Assembly (NCBI RefSeq): GCF_052119645.1
Contig: NZ_JBGQOM010000015.1
Location: 4,251 to 68,250 of the forward strand
Reading direction: 5' to 3'
Source: Paraglaciecola sp030730205
Lineage (GTDB): Bacteria; Pseudomonadota; Gammaproteobacteria; Enterobacterales; Alteromonadaceae
Length of the DNA stretch: 64,000 nucleotides
How positions within the stretch are numbered: position 1 is the stretch's first letter; each line of letters begins with the position of its first letter. A model generated the notes under the pieces. That model saw only the letters and a program-made list of their open reading frames with translations, ran no database searches and was not told the DNA's origin. The position numbers and the translations under genes are program-made. This document shows, piece after piece, positions 33,644 to 42,813 of this stretch.

Positions 33644-36174
33644 AACAAGCAGCCTTTAATCTCGCGTGGAGATTGTTTAAACACGAAACAAAACGCGGTG
33701 AACTCACTATTATCCTACTAGCGATTATTTTAGCTGTGGGTTCAGTCCTTTCCTTATCACTATTCAGTGAACGTTTACAAAGTGCTTTAACGGCAAAAAG
33801 CGCTGAATTTATTGCCGCCGATCGAGTTCTAGATTCCCGTAATCCGATGAACGAGCAATGGCTTGCTAAAGCAAACGAATTTGGTTTGCAAACAGCCCAG
33901 CAGGTATATACCCGCTCCATGGTGTTTGCGAATGATAAATTGCAGTTATCTGAATTAAGAGCTGCAAGCTCAACCTACCCGTTAAAAGGCAAGATTAAAG
34001 TGTCTGATGTGGCCTTTGCACAAGGCGCGTTTACCGAGGCGTTACCGCAAGAAGGGGAGGCTTGGATTGAGTCGCGATTACTACAAAGTCTGGATGTTAA
34101 ACTGGGCGACGAAATAGAAATTGGTGCCGCTAATTTTACAATTTCTAAAGTACTCGTGGAAGTGCCCGACGCTGGTTTTAATATCTTTGGCGGCGATCCA
34201 AAGGTACTTATTCCCCTTAATGATCTAGCCAATACCCAAGTAACAGGACCTGGAAGTCGCGTTACATACACCGCGTTTTTCAGTGGTAGTAGCGCAAACC
34301 TAAATGATTATTATGATTGGCTTCGGCCTCAATTAGATAATGAGATACATCGATGGAAATCAATTGAAGATGATAATTCTCCTATAGGCAACGCCGTAAG
34401 TAGAGCAGAGCAATACTTCTTGCTGGCGAGTTTGCTTGCTATTGTATTAGCCGCCGTTTCTATTGCCGTTGCGGCCCAACGTTATAGCCAACGCCATTAT
34501 GATCCCGTTGCGATCATGAAGACCTTAGGCGCTTCAAAAAACATGGTGCAGCAAATTTATCTATTACAAATCATTTTTATAACTGTATTGGGGATTATTA
34601 TTGGTTCAGTGGTTGGCTTTGTATTGCAACAATTAGTGGTCTGGGCCTTAGCTGACAGCATCAATGTATCTATGGATGCTTGGCACTGGCGGCCACTTAT
34701 TATTGCTATCTTCACTGGGTCAATTTGTGCTCTGCTATTTTCTTTGTACCCTTTACTAAAACTATTTTCTGTATCACCACTGCGTGTTCTTAGAAGGGAT
34801 CTAGGCGCTAATTTGAGTTCTCGTATCATTCAGTTTATCGCCTCGGGTGGGGCGATTTTTCTATTAATGTGGGCCTACAGCGAGAATCTTACCATTAGTG
34901 CCATTTTGTTTAGTTCAGGGGTTCTATTGGTGTTGGCTCTATTGCTGGTTACCTATGGATTAATTTGGCTTGGAAGGGCATTTGGGCAAGGTCGAATGAG
35001 TGCTTGGCGCTTAGCTTGGGCACGTATTCACCGTCGAGCACTTGATAACAGTGTTCAACTAATCAGTTTCGCCATCACTATCATGTTGTTGCTAGTAGTG
35101 TTAGTCATGCGCAATGACATGGTACAGCAGTGGCAAGACCAATTACCGCAAGGAACGCCTAATTATTTCTTGGTGAACATTACCCAAAATCAGCAAAGTG
35201 AACTGGCTCAACATTTTGCAGCAAGGAAGGTTCATGTTGAAAAATTCTATCCTGTAGTAAGAGGCCGATTTGTTTCGATTAATGGTGAAAAAATCAGAAC
35301 TGCAGTTAGTAAAGAAGATGAAGAGCAACAAAGTAGCGGACGTGATGGTCTGGGTAGAGAAGCCAACCTAACGTGGAGTGATGAGTTACAAACAGGCAGT
35401 AGAGTTACCGCTGGGCATTGGTTCAATGAGAGTCCCTCCTCCGATACACTCGATACTGAGCAATATGGCGTTTCGGTAGAAGAGCGTTTGGCAGAACGCT
35501 TAAATATAAAATTGGGTGATGAGTTAACCTTCAATATTGGCAGTGAGGTTGTGCAAGTTAGAGTCACTAGCCTGAGGGACGTAAACTGGCAATCTATGCG
35601 ACCTAATTTTTTCTTTGTCATCGAACCCAAGGCTCTAGCGCATTTTGTGCCGACCTACCTAGCAAGTTTTTATCTGCCTAAAGAGCAAAAGTCTGACTTA
35701 ACCCAATTGATGTTGCCATTTGCCAGCGTAACATTGATCGACGTAGATGCCCGTATCGATCAATTGCGCAATATCGTTGAGCAGGTTTCTTTGGCAGTTG
35801 AGTTTATTTTAATACTGGTATTAATCGCAGGCTCTCTGGTCTTAGTTGCTCAAGTACAAGCGAGTATGGATGAGCGTCAACAAGAGCTGGCTATATTACG
35901 TACTTTAGGGGCGAAAGGGCGGCTTATTCGAGGCAGTGTGTTATGTGAGTTTATCATTATTGGTCTAACCGCTGGATTGATGGCTGCGGTATTCAATGAA
36001 TTAAGTTTGTATCTGTTGCAGAGCCAAGTATTTCAAATGGAAGCGAAATTACATTGGCAATATTGGTTCATCGCGCCAGTCGCCGGGGCACTGGTCGTGT
36101 CATTTTTGGGTGCGCTGAGTTGCTGGCGATTACTCAAATTGAATACCAGTCATTTACTTAGGCAAATGGTTTAA
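33640..36174 (+). CDS. ybbP: FtsX-like ABC permease YbbP
   Basis: 844 aa, the length of E. coli YbbP (804) plus some. FtsX/MacB-type permease: one helix at the N-terminus (about 20-40), a large periplasmic region, helices at about 255-400, more at 395-500, then a second periplasmic part and three C-terminal helices (about 710-840, FILILVLIAGSLVLVAQVQASMDERQQELAILRTLGAKGRLIRGSVL). The doubled FtsX core is the YbbP layout. It should partner YbbA in the inner membrane. Overlaps ybbA by four bases. Confidence 0.9.
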   Translation: MKQAAFNLAWRLFKHETKRGELTIILLAIILAVGSVLSLSLFSERLQSALTAKSAEFIAADRVLDSRNPMNEQWLAKANEFGLQTAQQVYTRSMVFANDKLQLSELRAASSTYPLKGKIKVSDVAFAQGAFTEALPQEGEAWIESRLLQSLDVKLGDEIEIGAANFTISKVLVEVPDAGFNIFGGDPKVLIPLNDLANTQVTGPGSRVTYTAFFSGSSANLNDYYDWLRPQLDNEIHRWKSIEDDNSPIGNAVSRAEQYFLLASLLAIVLAAVSIAVAAQRYSQRHYDPVAIMKTLGASKNMVQQIYLLQIIFITVLGIIIGSVVGFVLQQLVVWALADSINVSMDAWHWRPLIIAIFTGSICALLFSLYPLLKLFSVSPLRVLRRDLGANLSSRIIQFIASGGAIFLLMWAYSENLTISAILFSSGVLLVLALLLVTYGLIWLGRAFGQGRMSAWRLAWARIHRRALDNSVQLISFAITIMLLLVVLVMRNDMVQQWQDQLPQGTPNYFLVNITQNQQSELAQHFAARKVHVEKFYPVVRGRFVSINGEKIRTAVSKEDEEQQSSGRDGLGREANLTWSDELQTGSRVTAGHWFNESPSSDTLDTEQYGVSVEERLAERLNIKLGDELTFNIGSEVVQVRVTSLRDVNWQSMRPNFFFVIEPKALAHFVPTYLASFYLPKEQKSDLTQLMLPFASVTLIDVDARIDQLRNIVEQVSLAVEFILILVLIAGSLVLVAQVQASMDERQQELAILRTLGAKGRLIRGSVLCEFIIIGLTAGLMAAVFNELSLYLLQSQVFQMEAKLHWQYWFIAPVAGALVVSFLGALSCWRLLKLNTSHLLRQMV

Positions 36175-36181
36175 TAAATCA

Positions 36182-36206
36182 AAAAGGGCATCAACGATGC
36201 CCTTTT
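36182..36206. terminator. Bidirectional terminator between ybbP and the YfcH gene
   Basis: AAAAGGGCATC-AAC-GATGCCCTTTT, a perfect stem with A and T tracts on both sides, serves both ybbP (plus) and the convergent minus-strand gene ending at 36210. Confidence 0.88.
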
Positions 36207-36209
36207 GGG

Positions 36210-37103
36210 TTATTTTCTCACGCAATCTAAGGCTGTATTGATATCGGGGAATACAAATTGATAGCCACTGTCTAACAAACGCTGGGGGATCACTCTTTGA
36301 CCATAAAGAATAAGGTCAGCAGATTCACCCATGGTTAGGCGCAATATTGCCTCAGGAACCTTAAAAAAACAGGGTCTTTTGAGTGCACTCGCTAATGCAT
36401 GGCTAAACTCATAATTAGTAACAGGATTGGGGGCTGTAAAATTAAATACACCCTTACAGGACGGCGTATCGATAAGATGAACGAGTCCCCTTAACATATC
36501 TTCAAGATGAATCCACGAAAAGTACTGGTCGCCTCGGCCTATTGGGCCCCCTAGTCCAAGTCTAAAAGGCGTTAGCATTTTTTCTAGAGCACCGCCTCGC
36601 TTCGTCAATACGATGCCTGTACGGACGATACACACTCTTGTTTTAGCAGATTCCGCTTTTTTGGCCAGTTGTTCCCATCTTTCACACAGTTGATGGCCAA
36701 AGTCGTCGGTTGGTTCATCGAAGCTTTCATCGATGGGTTGGTCGTTTTGCGGTCCATAAAAGCCGATAGCTGAGCCACTAATCAACAATTCTGGAGGGTG
36801 TTCGCTGTTTTTAATTAACGCCACGATCTTCTCGGTGATGGACCATCGGCTTTGCTCTATCTTATGCTTTTGCTCGGCCGTCCATTTTTTACCAACAATG
36901 GGCTCACCCGCTAGATTTATAACAACTTGATAATCATTTAAATTGCTCAGATGAGAAAGTGACGAAAGAAAGTGTATTTTGTGGCCGAGTATCTGCTCAG
37001 CCATGGATACATTACGAGTGTAAACGGCAATCTCGTTTGGTCTTAATAAAGGAATTAAATTAGAGCCGATTAAACCGGTACCGCCCGTAATGAGAATTTT
37101 CAT
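36210..37103 (-). CDS. yfcH: TIGR01777 family NAD(P)-binding epimerase-like protein YfcH
   Basis: 297 aa SDR-extended fold: MKILITGGTGLIGSNLIPLL at the start binds a nucleotide, then VINLAGEPI, LISGSAIGFYG (catalytic Tyr in YGP) and a C-terminal DUF1731 (PEAILRLTMGESADLILYGQRVIPQRLLDSGYQF). TIGR01777 members have no firm enzyme function. It follows folX by 14 bases on the same strand; in E. coli folX and yfcH are also neighbours. Confidence 0.92.
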   Translation of the reverse strand: MKILITGGTGLIGSNLIPLLRPNEIAVYTRNVSMAEQILGHKIHFLSSLSHLSNLNDYQVVINLAGEPIVGKKWTAEQKHKIEQSRWSITEKIVALIKNSEHPPELLISGSAIGFYGPQNDQPIDESFDEPTDDFGHQLCERWEQLAKKAESAKTRVCIVRTGIVLTKRGGALEKMLTPFRLGLGGPIGRGDQYFSWIHLEDMLRGLVHLIDTPSCKGVFNFTAPNPVTNYEFSHALASALKRPCFFKVPEAILRLTMGESADLILYGQRVIPQRLLDSGYQFVFPDINTALDCVRK

Positions 37104-37117
37104 GATATCCCTAGTCG

Positions 37118-37483
37118 TTAATTTTTATTGCACGATAAACATAACGAAACTGAATCGGCAAAACGTAAAGCATGTGGTTTGTCGACTTCTGCTTCTGCAT
37201 AAATTACCCACTGGTGCTCTGCTGCAATAGCTAACACGTCAGCGGTGAGTTTTTCTAATAAAGAAAAACGGTTATTTTCAACCAATTTTATGATGCGCTT
37301 GGTAATAGTTTTGTAGTTCAGAGCATCATCCATCTTATCCGTATCGGTGGCTTGATCTGCTTGATAATGAATTTTTACATTAATCACAACATCTTGCATA
37401 TTCACTATTTCGTCTTCGTTGATCCCAATGTAAGTGCGTAGACGAAGATTCTTGATACGAATGGTGGCAGGGTTTAATTTCAT
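37118..37483 (-). CDS. folX: Dihydroneopterin triphosphate 2'-epimerase FolX
   Basis: 121 aa T-fold protein almost colinear with E. coli FolX: ATIRIKNLRLRTYIGINEDEI, DVVINVKIHY, DDALNYKTITKRII and VENNRFSLLEKLT. It interconverts dihydroneopterin and dihydromonapterin triphosphates, the route to tetrahydromonapterin. FolX rather than FolB is clear from RIKNLRLRT and HALRFADSVS. Cytosolic octamer in the family. Relation: phhA at 10724 may use the resulting pterin. Confidence 0.95.
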   Translation of the reverse strand: MKLNPATIRIKNLRLRTYIGINEDEIVNMQDVVINVKIHYQADQATDTDKMDDALNYKTITKRIIKLVENNRFSLLEKLTADVLAIAAEHQWVIYAEAEVDKPHALRFADSVSLCLSCNKN

Positions 37484-37601
37484 TGTTAAGCTAATCCAAA
37501 ATTAATAATTATTGTTAGTCACCATTACGGCACTGATCATACTGTAAAAGTAACGTTATATCTGATAGTTTGCTAGTAAAGGAATGGTCAAAGAAAATTA
37601 A

Positions 37602-38660
37602 ATGCAAAATCCGTCTTCATCTTCACTCAAAATGCTCCTCATTCTAGCTTCTATCGTTATTGTTTTGGCCGGAATAAAATCAGCCAGTGTCATTGTTGTC
37701 CCTTTTTTACTGTCACTATTTATTGCAATGGCATGTAGTCCTCTCATTACTTGGGCGGGCAAGTATAAAGTGCCTCGCTCAATTGCCGTTGTGTTAGTGA
37801 TACTCCTGATAGTGATTTTTGGATTTATTTTGGCTGGATTAGTTGGCCAATCGATGAATGAATTTAGCCAAAATTTACCTAAATACCGCACGCAATTAGT
37901 TGAGGAGTTCGGGTGGTTAATTGGTCAGGCTGAAAAATTTAATCTTAAATTTGATAAACAGCAAATATTGTCTTATTTGGATCCTGGTTTAGCCATGAAC
38001 ATGGTAACAAATCTCTTATCGAGCCTTGGCGGCGTATTAACTAACTTTCTACTTATCTTGTTAATTGTGGTCTTTATGTTGTTTGAAGCCGATTCAATTC
38101 CTAAAAAAGTGCATATCGCACTTGACGATCCCGATATGAAAATTAAACAAATTGATAAGTTTCTAGTATCGGTAAAAAACTATCTAGCCATCAAAACCTT
38201 GGTGAGTCTTGGAACGGGGCTATTTATCGGGGTTTGGCTTTATTTCTTAGGATTAGATCATTATTTGCTTTGGGCCATGTTGGCCTTTTTATTCAACTAT
38301 ATTCCCAATATTGGGTCGATTATTGCCGCTGTGCCTGCTGTTATGTTAGCCGTCGTACAACTAGGAACAGGCTCGGCGGGTTTGGTCGCCCTAGGTTATA
38401 TCTTCACCAATACGGTGATGGGGAATATTGTAGAGCCACGATTTATGGGGCGTGGCTTGGGGCTGTCTACTCTAGTGGTTTTTTTATCCTTAATTTTTTG
38501 GGGATGGTTATTGGGTACCGTGGGCATGTTGTTGTCTGTGCCGCTAACTATGATTGTTAAAATCGCGCTAGAGTCTAGTCAAAATACCCGTTGGATAGCG
38601 TTGTTATTAGATAGTGAAAACACTGATGAAGTAGCCGTGACTGAAGAGAGTGCACAGTAG
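37602..38660 (+). CDS. AI-2E transporter family (PerM/YdiK-like) inner-membrane permease
   Basis: 352 aa with about seven membrane helices, for example LILASIVIVLAGIKSASVIVVPFLLSLFIA, AVVLVILLIVIFGFILAGLVG and LGYIFTNTVMGNIVEPRFMGRGLGLS, the conserved C-terminal motif of the UPF0118/AI-2E family. Some members export autoinducer-2, others move sodium or other solutes; the substrate here is open. Convergent with the PhoQ-like gene, with only eight bases between stops. Confidence 0.88.
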   Translation: MQNPSSSSLKMLLILASIVIVLAGIKSASVIVVPFLLSLFIAMACSPLITWAGKYKVPRSIAVVLVILLIVIFGFILAGLVGQSMNEFSQNLPKYRTQLVEEFGWLIGQAEKFNLKFDKQQILSYLDPGLAMNMVTNLLSSLGGVLTNFLLILLIVVFMLFEADSIPKKVHIALDDPDMKIKQIDKFLVSVKNYLAIKTLVSLGTGLFIGVWLYFLGLDHYLLWAMLAFLFNYIPNIGSIIAAVPAVMLAVVQLGTGSAGLVALGYIFTNTVMGNIVEPRFMGRGLGLSTLVVFLSLIFWGWLLGTVGMLLSVPLTMIVKIALESSQNTRWIALLLDSENTDEVAVTEESAQ

Positions 38661-38668
38661 TCTTAAAT

Positions 38669-40015
38669 TTACACTTGGCGGATTGGAAATTTAAGGCTAA
38701 TTAAGGCGCCTCCCAAGGCGCTTGTGCTTATTGCTAGCTGGCCTTGATACGCACTCACTAAGTCTGCAACTACCGCCATCCCAATGCCTTGCCCTTCGGT
38801 ATAACTGTCTAAACGCATACCCCGTTCAAGTAAAATCTGTCGTTTATCCGCAGGGATGCCCGGCCCATCATCAGCAATAGATAGGCTTAACCAATTTTCT
38901 GTGACAGCGCATTCAATACTGACTGTATTGTTGGCTGCTTTACAGGCGTTATCTAATACATTTCCCAATAATTCCATCAAATCAGTGATATCCCCCTGAA
39001 AACAGGCGCTTGGCTCAACCTTTTCAGTATTCAGTTCAAGGGCTTTATCAGCGTAAACCTTTGACATGGCATTGGTAAGTTTTAATACAATAGGTTTTAT
39101 TTCTATCGCTTGCTCCCATCCAGCATAGCTGCCTATCACGGCGCGCTTTAGTTGACGTTTTATCAGCGAGTCGATTTGCTGAATAGGCTCTTTGGCTTCA
39201 AAGGGTAAACCTTGACTCCCAGACAACACCGCAAGAGGGGTTTTTAAACTGTGAGCGAGATCACTTAAACTATTTTTGTAACGCGCTCGCTGTTGTTCTT
39301 CACTGTCGAGTAAGTGGTTTATGCTTCTTTTTAATTTTTCTAATTCAGGTGGATATTGCTGATCAAGTCGTTTTAATTGGCCTCGCTCTGCTTTCTTTAT
39401 CTGCTGATTCAATCGGTTGATGGGCAGTAATGCGGCATTTAAGCTGACCAAAAGAAGCACTAATAATAGTAGGGCAATAAAACCGAGCCATTCAAACAGG
39501 ATAGTGGCAAACTTGTCTTTTTCAGTATTAAAGACAGCCTTATCTTGCAAAATAAAAAAACTGACGGATTGATAGCTTCCATCATTGTCGAATTCAGCTG
39601 TGTAAGCGTAGACAAAATAGGTATTTTGCAGCGCTAAGTCTTCGATAAAATGATCGGTACCTACCGCAGGAGCATTTAAAACGGGAAGTTGCTGCCAATT
39701 AAGCGCAGACAACGATTTCCAGACCACGGCGTCATTTGTCACAATAAAACCATATAATCCAGAGTCCGGCAGGTTAAATTGATCGTTAATAAGTTGCTCG
39801 GGCATGCTGGCTTGATTATGTTCAAACTCGAATTCGCTGATCAACATCAAGTTTTGCACTTTCAGTTGTTGCAACATCGACTGGCTCAAACTGTCGTTAA
39901 AGGCAGCCTCCAATGTAATCGCAGTAAAAGGGATAAAGATAAGCAAGGTTAAAATCGCCGCCGCAAAACTTCGTAAACGTAAAGATAAACTATTAAGCGC
40001 TGAAGTTAGCGGCAC
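38669..40015 (-). CDS. phoQ: PhoQ-like sensor histidine kinase
   Basis: 448 aa. N-terminal helix (about 16-36), periplasmic domain (about 40-165) with acidic patches, second helix (about 172-195), HAMP-like linker, then His255 in YKNSLSDLAHSLKTPLAVLSG, N-box LGNVLDNACKA, G1 DDGPGIP and G2 GQGIGMAVV. DLAHSLKTPL is the PhoQ form of the H-box. In enterobacteria PhoQ senses low magnesium, acid and cationic peptides. The PhoP-like gene ends five bases upstream. PhoQ is a strong family match; the ligand is inferred. Confidence 0.85.
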   Translation of the reverse strand: MPLTSALNSLSLRLRSFAAAILTLLIFIPFTAITLEAAFNDSLSQSMLQQLKVQNLMLISEFEFEHNQASMPEQLINDQFNLPDSGLYGFIVTNDAVVWKSLSALNWQQLPVLNAPAVGTDHFIEDLALQNTYFVYAYTAEFDNDGSYQSVSFFILQDKAVFNTEKDKFATILFEWLGFIALLLLVLLLVSLNAALLPINRLNQQIKKAERGQLKRLDQQYPPELEKLKRSINHLLDSEEQQRARYKNSLSDLAHSLKTPLAVLSGSQGLPFEAKEPIQQIDSLIKRQLKRAVIGSYAGWEQAIEIKPIVLKLTNAMSKVYADKALELNTEKVEPSACFQGDITDLMELLGNVLDNACKAANNTVSIECAVTENWLSLSIADDGPGIPADKRQILLERGMRLDSYTEGQGIGMAVVADLVSAYQGQLAISTSALGGALISLKFPIRQV

Positions 40016-40020
40016 GGCGT

Positions 40021-40695
40021 TTACAGATCTCTATTGATGCGGTATCCACGACCACGTAAGGTTTCTATAGGGTTTAACGTTCCTTCGGGGTCAATTTTTT
40101 TGCGCAAACGCCCTACAAATACTTCTATAACGTTGCTATCTAAGTCGAAGTCTTGATCATAAATGTGTTCTGTTAATTCTGTTTTAGACACGATTTTTTG
40201 CGGGTTGAGCAACAAATATTCAAGTACCTTATATTCATAAGCCGTTAACTCAATGTAGCTTCCATTAATGGTCACTTCTTCGCTCAGGGTGTCTAAGGCA
40301 ATCGGCCCTTTTTCAATTAAAGGGTGGGCTTTGCCTGCTGCTCGACGAATAAGCGCTTTGACTCGGGCTAACAACTCTTCATTGTGAAATGGTTTTGTTA
40401 AGTAATCATCTGCACCAGCATCTAAACCCTCGACTTTCTCTTGCCATCTATCTCGGGCGGTTAGTATTAGAATAGGGCAGGTGACGTTGTTTTTACGGGC
40501 TCGTTGAATAACGTCAAAGCCATCAACTACCGGCAAGCCAATATCTACAATGGCCAGATCGTAAGGGTGTTCATTGAGTAAAAACAGGGCTTTTGCGCCG
40601 TCATCTGCCAAATCAACACTGTAACCACTTTTTTGTAGCAACTGATCCAATTGGGTCAGTAAACGACTATCGTCCTCGACGATTAATACTCGCAT
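40021..40695 (-). CDS. phoP: PhoP-like OmpR-family response regulator
   Basis: 224 aa. Receiver domain with acidic pair Asp8/Asp9, phospho-acceptor Asp51 in IVDIGLP, Thr/Lys switch residues (LTARDRW, TKPFH), and a C-terminal winged HTH (LTAYEYKVLEYLLLNPQKIVSKTELTEHIYD and VGRLRKKIDP). The receiver resembles E. coli PhoP (NEHPYDLAIVDIGLP). It is the partner of the kinase at 38669. Order pepSY-phoP-phoQ on the minus strand; the PepSY gene ends two bases before the ATG. Confidence 0.88.
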   Translation of the reverse strand: MRVLIVEDDSRLLTQLDQLLQKSGYSVDLADDGAKALFLLNEHPYDLAIVDIGLPVVDGFDVIQRARKNNVTCPILILTARDRWQEKVEGLDAGADDYLTKPFHNEELLARVKALIRRAAGKAHPLIEKGPIALDTLSEEVTINGSYIELTAYEYKVLEYLLLNPQKIVSKTELTEHIYDQDFDLDSNVIEVFVGRLRKKIDPEGTLNPIETLRGRGYRINRDL

Positions 40696-40697
40696 TT

Positions 40698-41009
40698 TTA
40701 GTCCTTTTTCTCTTTGCTGACTTTCCCAGATTTTTTATCTACGTCAACGGATACAACGCGTCCTGATTTTTGCAGGACTTTAACTCGGTATGTGGTTTGA
40801 TTTTGTTCTACCTTTAGCACTCTACCATTCACTTTTTGCTGGGCTTGTTGAGCGGCTTCTGATTTGGTTTTGGGTGCTTGAGTTTGTTTTTTATCATCAG
40901 CCACAGCCGAGTTTGATAACAGCAATAGCGATATCAAACTAAACGTGCAAAATTGTATGACTGAGAATCTTTTCAAAGGCTGACTCAACTTCTTAGCATT
41001 GAAAAACAA
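40698..41009 (-). CDS. PepSY-domain secreted protein upstream of phoPQ
   Basis: 103 aa. Signal peptide (RFSVIQFCTFSLISLLLLSNSAVA), charged linker, then a PepSY-like repeat (AAQQAQQKVNGRVLKVEQNQTTYRVKVLQKSGRVVSVDVDKKSGKV). PepSY proteins often accompany two-component genes in Alteromonadales and may inhibit or sense in the periplasm; here it is the first gene of a likely pepSY-phoP-phoQ operon. Function inferred only from context. Confidence 0.82.
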   Translation of the reverse strand: MFFNAKKLSQPLKRFSVIQFCTFSLISLLLLSNSAVADDKKQTQAPKTKSEAAQQAQQKVNGRVLKVEQNQTTYRVKVLQKSGRVVSVDVDKKSGKVSKEKKD

Positions 41010-41081
41010 AACATTGGCTTAAGCCTACTTTAACAAGAAAGTAAGGTGGGCATAAGCCATCTAAACATAAAATAATGTGGT

Positions 41082-41552
41082 TTACTTACGCAATGAAATG
41101 TAACGAGATGGCTCTTGTTCACTAAAGCCTTTATACATTTTGCCATTAACCCGATACCAATAGTCATAGCCTGTAATAACACGTACTTTTTCAGTATTCA
41201 CATAATGGGTTGTGCATGCCAGTGCGGGAGACCTAACAGAATGTCTATTGTTGTCTATTTGACTACCAATAACTCCGCCGATTACAGCCCCTATTATCGT
41301 TGCCTCGGTTCGGTTTTTACGTTCGCTGGTCATATTGCCAATCGTGCCCCCAACCACACTGCCAAATAATGCACCGTCATGATTTACTGTAAGCTGACGC
41401 GAATAAAGTGGACGGCATTGCTCCACAGGTTTGTTAACAACGACATATTCATATATGGGCTGGACTTCGAGCACTTTCACTTTGTGCTGCTTGGCGAAGG
41501 TACTGGTACTTAAAACGAGTAGTGATATTAAAATAACAGTTTTCTTTTTCAT
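41082..41552 (-). CDS. Glycine-zipper 2TM-domain envelope protein
   Basis: 156 aa. Signal peptide (KKTVILISLLVLSTSTFA, no lipobox Cys), then a glycine-zipper segment (GALFGSVVGGTIGN and ATIIGAVIGGVIGSQ, about 60-97) of the Rick_17kDa/2TM type found in outer-membrane associated proteins such as SlyB and YmgG. The C-terminus is a beta-rich stretch. GAGGA lies seven bases before the ATG. Role unknown. Not in an obvious operon with its neighbours. Confidence 0.8.
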   Translation of the reverse strand: MKKKTVILISLLVLSTSTFAKQHKVKVLEVQPIYEYVVVNKPVEQCRPLYSRQLTVNHDGALFGSVVGGTIGNMTSERKNRTEATIIGAVIGGVIGSQIDNNRHSVRSPALACTTHYVNTEKVRVITGYDYWYRVNGKMYKGFSEQEPSRYISLRK

Positions 41553-41713
41553 GGTTATTTCCTCTTTAGCTTGAAATAAATACTAAAGCCATGATGCTGA
41601 ATTTTAACTGAATTGAATGTGACTTGATGTAAATAATAATCTTTAAAGGTAAGTTATTAAAATAGCGCTAAGACTATAAATACCCAGTGAAAAGGCAGGA
41701 TAAGTGACGAGCG

Positions 41714-42160
41714 TTAAGCCACGTCACCATTTTCACAAATAACAAAAGTACTGTATTTACGTTTATGCGTATAAATATGCACCGCTAATTTATTACCTTT
41801 AATTTCTTCCCATAGCGCTTTGTTTTGTGAAGAAGGGCAAATAGCACCCTTTAAGTAGTTTTCTTGCTCGTGCAGACTCATCTGCAATTGCTGAGGAATT
41901 TGAATGTACGCGTTAATCGTGTCATTGACCCGAGCAGATCCTTTAAAGCGCCAATCACCACCAATGAAGTTTTTATAAAAAACGGCGTTAACTAACTTAA
42001 TCGTATTGTCAGATGGCTCAATCGTACCATCGGCAGTAGCAAAGGTGTAATCAATATCAGTAGCCGCCTTGCCTTGCATACACCCTGAAAGTGCACCAAA
42101 CAAAAGGAGCATTGCAAACAATGATAAGGATTTTTTAAACATGTGTGATTGGTTAAGCAT
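41714..42160 (-). CDS. Putative lipoprotein of unknown function
   Basis: 148 aa from the ATG at 42160, which has the strong ribosome site GGAGG; the open frame extends 43 codons upstream with no such site. The N-terminus (MFKKSLSLFAMLLLFGALSGC) ends in a lipobox with Cys at about residue 27. The rest (about 120 aa) is soluble and has two more Cys (AICPSS and VICENG) that may form a disulphide. I do not recognise the family. Stands alone between the glycine-zipper gene and arfB. Confidence 0.75.
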   Translation of the reverse strand: MLNQSHMFKKSLSLFAMLLLFGALSGCMQGKAATDIDYTFATADGTIEPSDNTIKLVNAVFYKNFIGGDWRFKGSARVNDTINAYIQIPQQLQMSLHEQENYLKGAICPSSQNKALWEEIKGNKLAVHIYTHKRKYSTFVICENGDVA

Positions 42161-42382
42161 AATTCCTCCAGCGTATAGGTGAAGGTATCGGCCAATATTC
42201 AGAAAACCTAACTGGTAAGTGACGTTTTTAGATTTATAGGCAGGATGTCGGATGCAAATGCAGAATAAATTGATGCTTTGCTTTGGCAATTAGCTGCGTT
42301 GCTATCATCAGTGGTCCATACAACAGGAGAGCGATGCACAGATGAGGCAGTAGAGTCAGCAAATAACGATGGATAAGCGGCT

Positions 42383-42793
42383 TTAAAAATCCACTTTTTT
42401 ACGCAGCGCCTTTACTTGCCCTGATTTCTTTTTGGTCTCTACTCGCTTGATTTGTGAACTTTTGGTGGGTCTGGTGGCGCGGCGGGCTTTTTGTAGTTTG
42501 CCGGTTTCGGTAAGTATTTCACTTAGTCGGTTTAGTGCATCTTGCTTGTTACTTTCTTGGGTTCTATGGCTCTGGGCTTTGATAATCAAAATACCATCGG
42601 TGGTCACCCGTTTATCTTTGCCGGTTAACAGCCGTTGTTTGAGGTATTCAGGGATGGCCGCATTGGCGATATCAAAGCGTAAATGAATCGCACTGGAGAC
42701 TTTATTGACGTTTTGCCCACCAGCGCCTTGAGCGCGCATGGCGCTCATGTCGATGGCAGGCATTAAGTTTTCAATATTGGGAATATAACTCAT
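42383..42793 (-). CDS. arfB: Alternative ribosome-rescue factor ArfB (YaeJ)
   Basis: 136 aa class-I release-factor-like protein. The catalytic GGQ lies in RAQGAGGQNVNKVSSAIHLRFD (about residues 25-27), and the basic C-terminal tail (KRVETKKKSGQVKALRKKVDF) is the part that enters the empty mRNA channel. It hydrolyses peptidyl-tRNA on stalled ribosomes. It lacks the codon-recognition domains of RF1/RF2. 20 bases after yciI, so it may be the last gene of the long trp transcript. Confidence 0.93.
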   Translation of the reverse strand: MSYIPNIENLMPAIDMSAMRAQGAGGQNVNKVSSAIHLRFDIANAAIPEYLKQRLLTGKDKRVTTDGILIIKAQSHRTQESNKQDALNRLSEILTETGKLQKARRATRPTKSSQIKRVETKKKSGQVKALRKKVDF

Positions 42794-42813
42794 CTTAGCC
42801 GTAACTATTCTCT

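Noticed and set aside
34557..34829. Antisense open frames within ybbP (also 33975-34271 and 35247-35630)
   Set aside because: They lie opposite an intact permease with FtsX-like motifs and lack ribosome sites or domains.
41019..41035. Possible PhoP box (TGTTAA-N5-GCTTAA on the minus strand) before the PepSY-phoPQ genes
   Set aside because: Both half-sites deviate from TGTTTA and the site lies very near the start codon; too weak to call without a genome-wide matrix.
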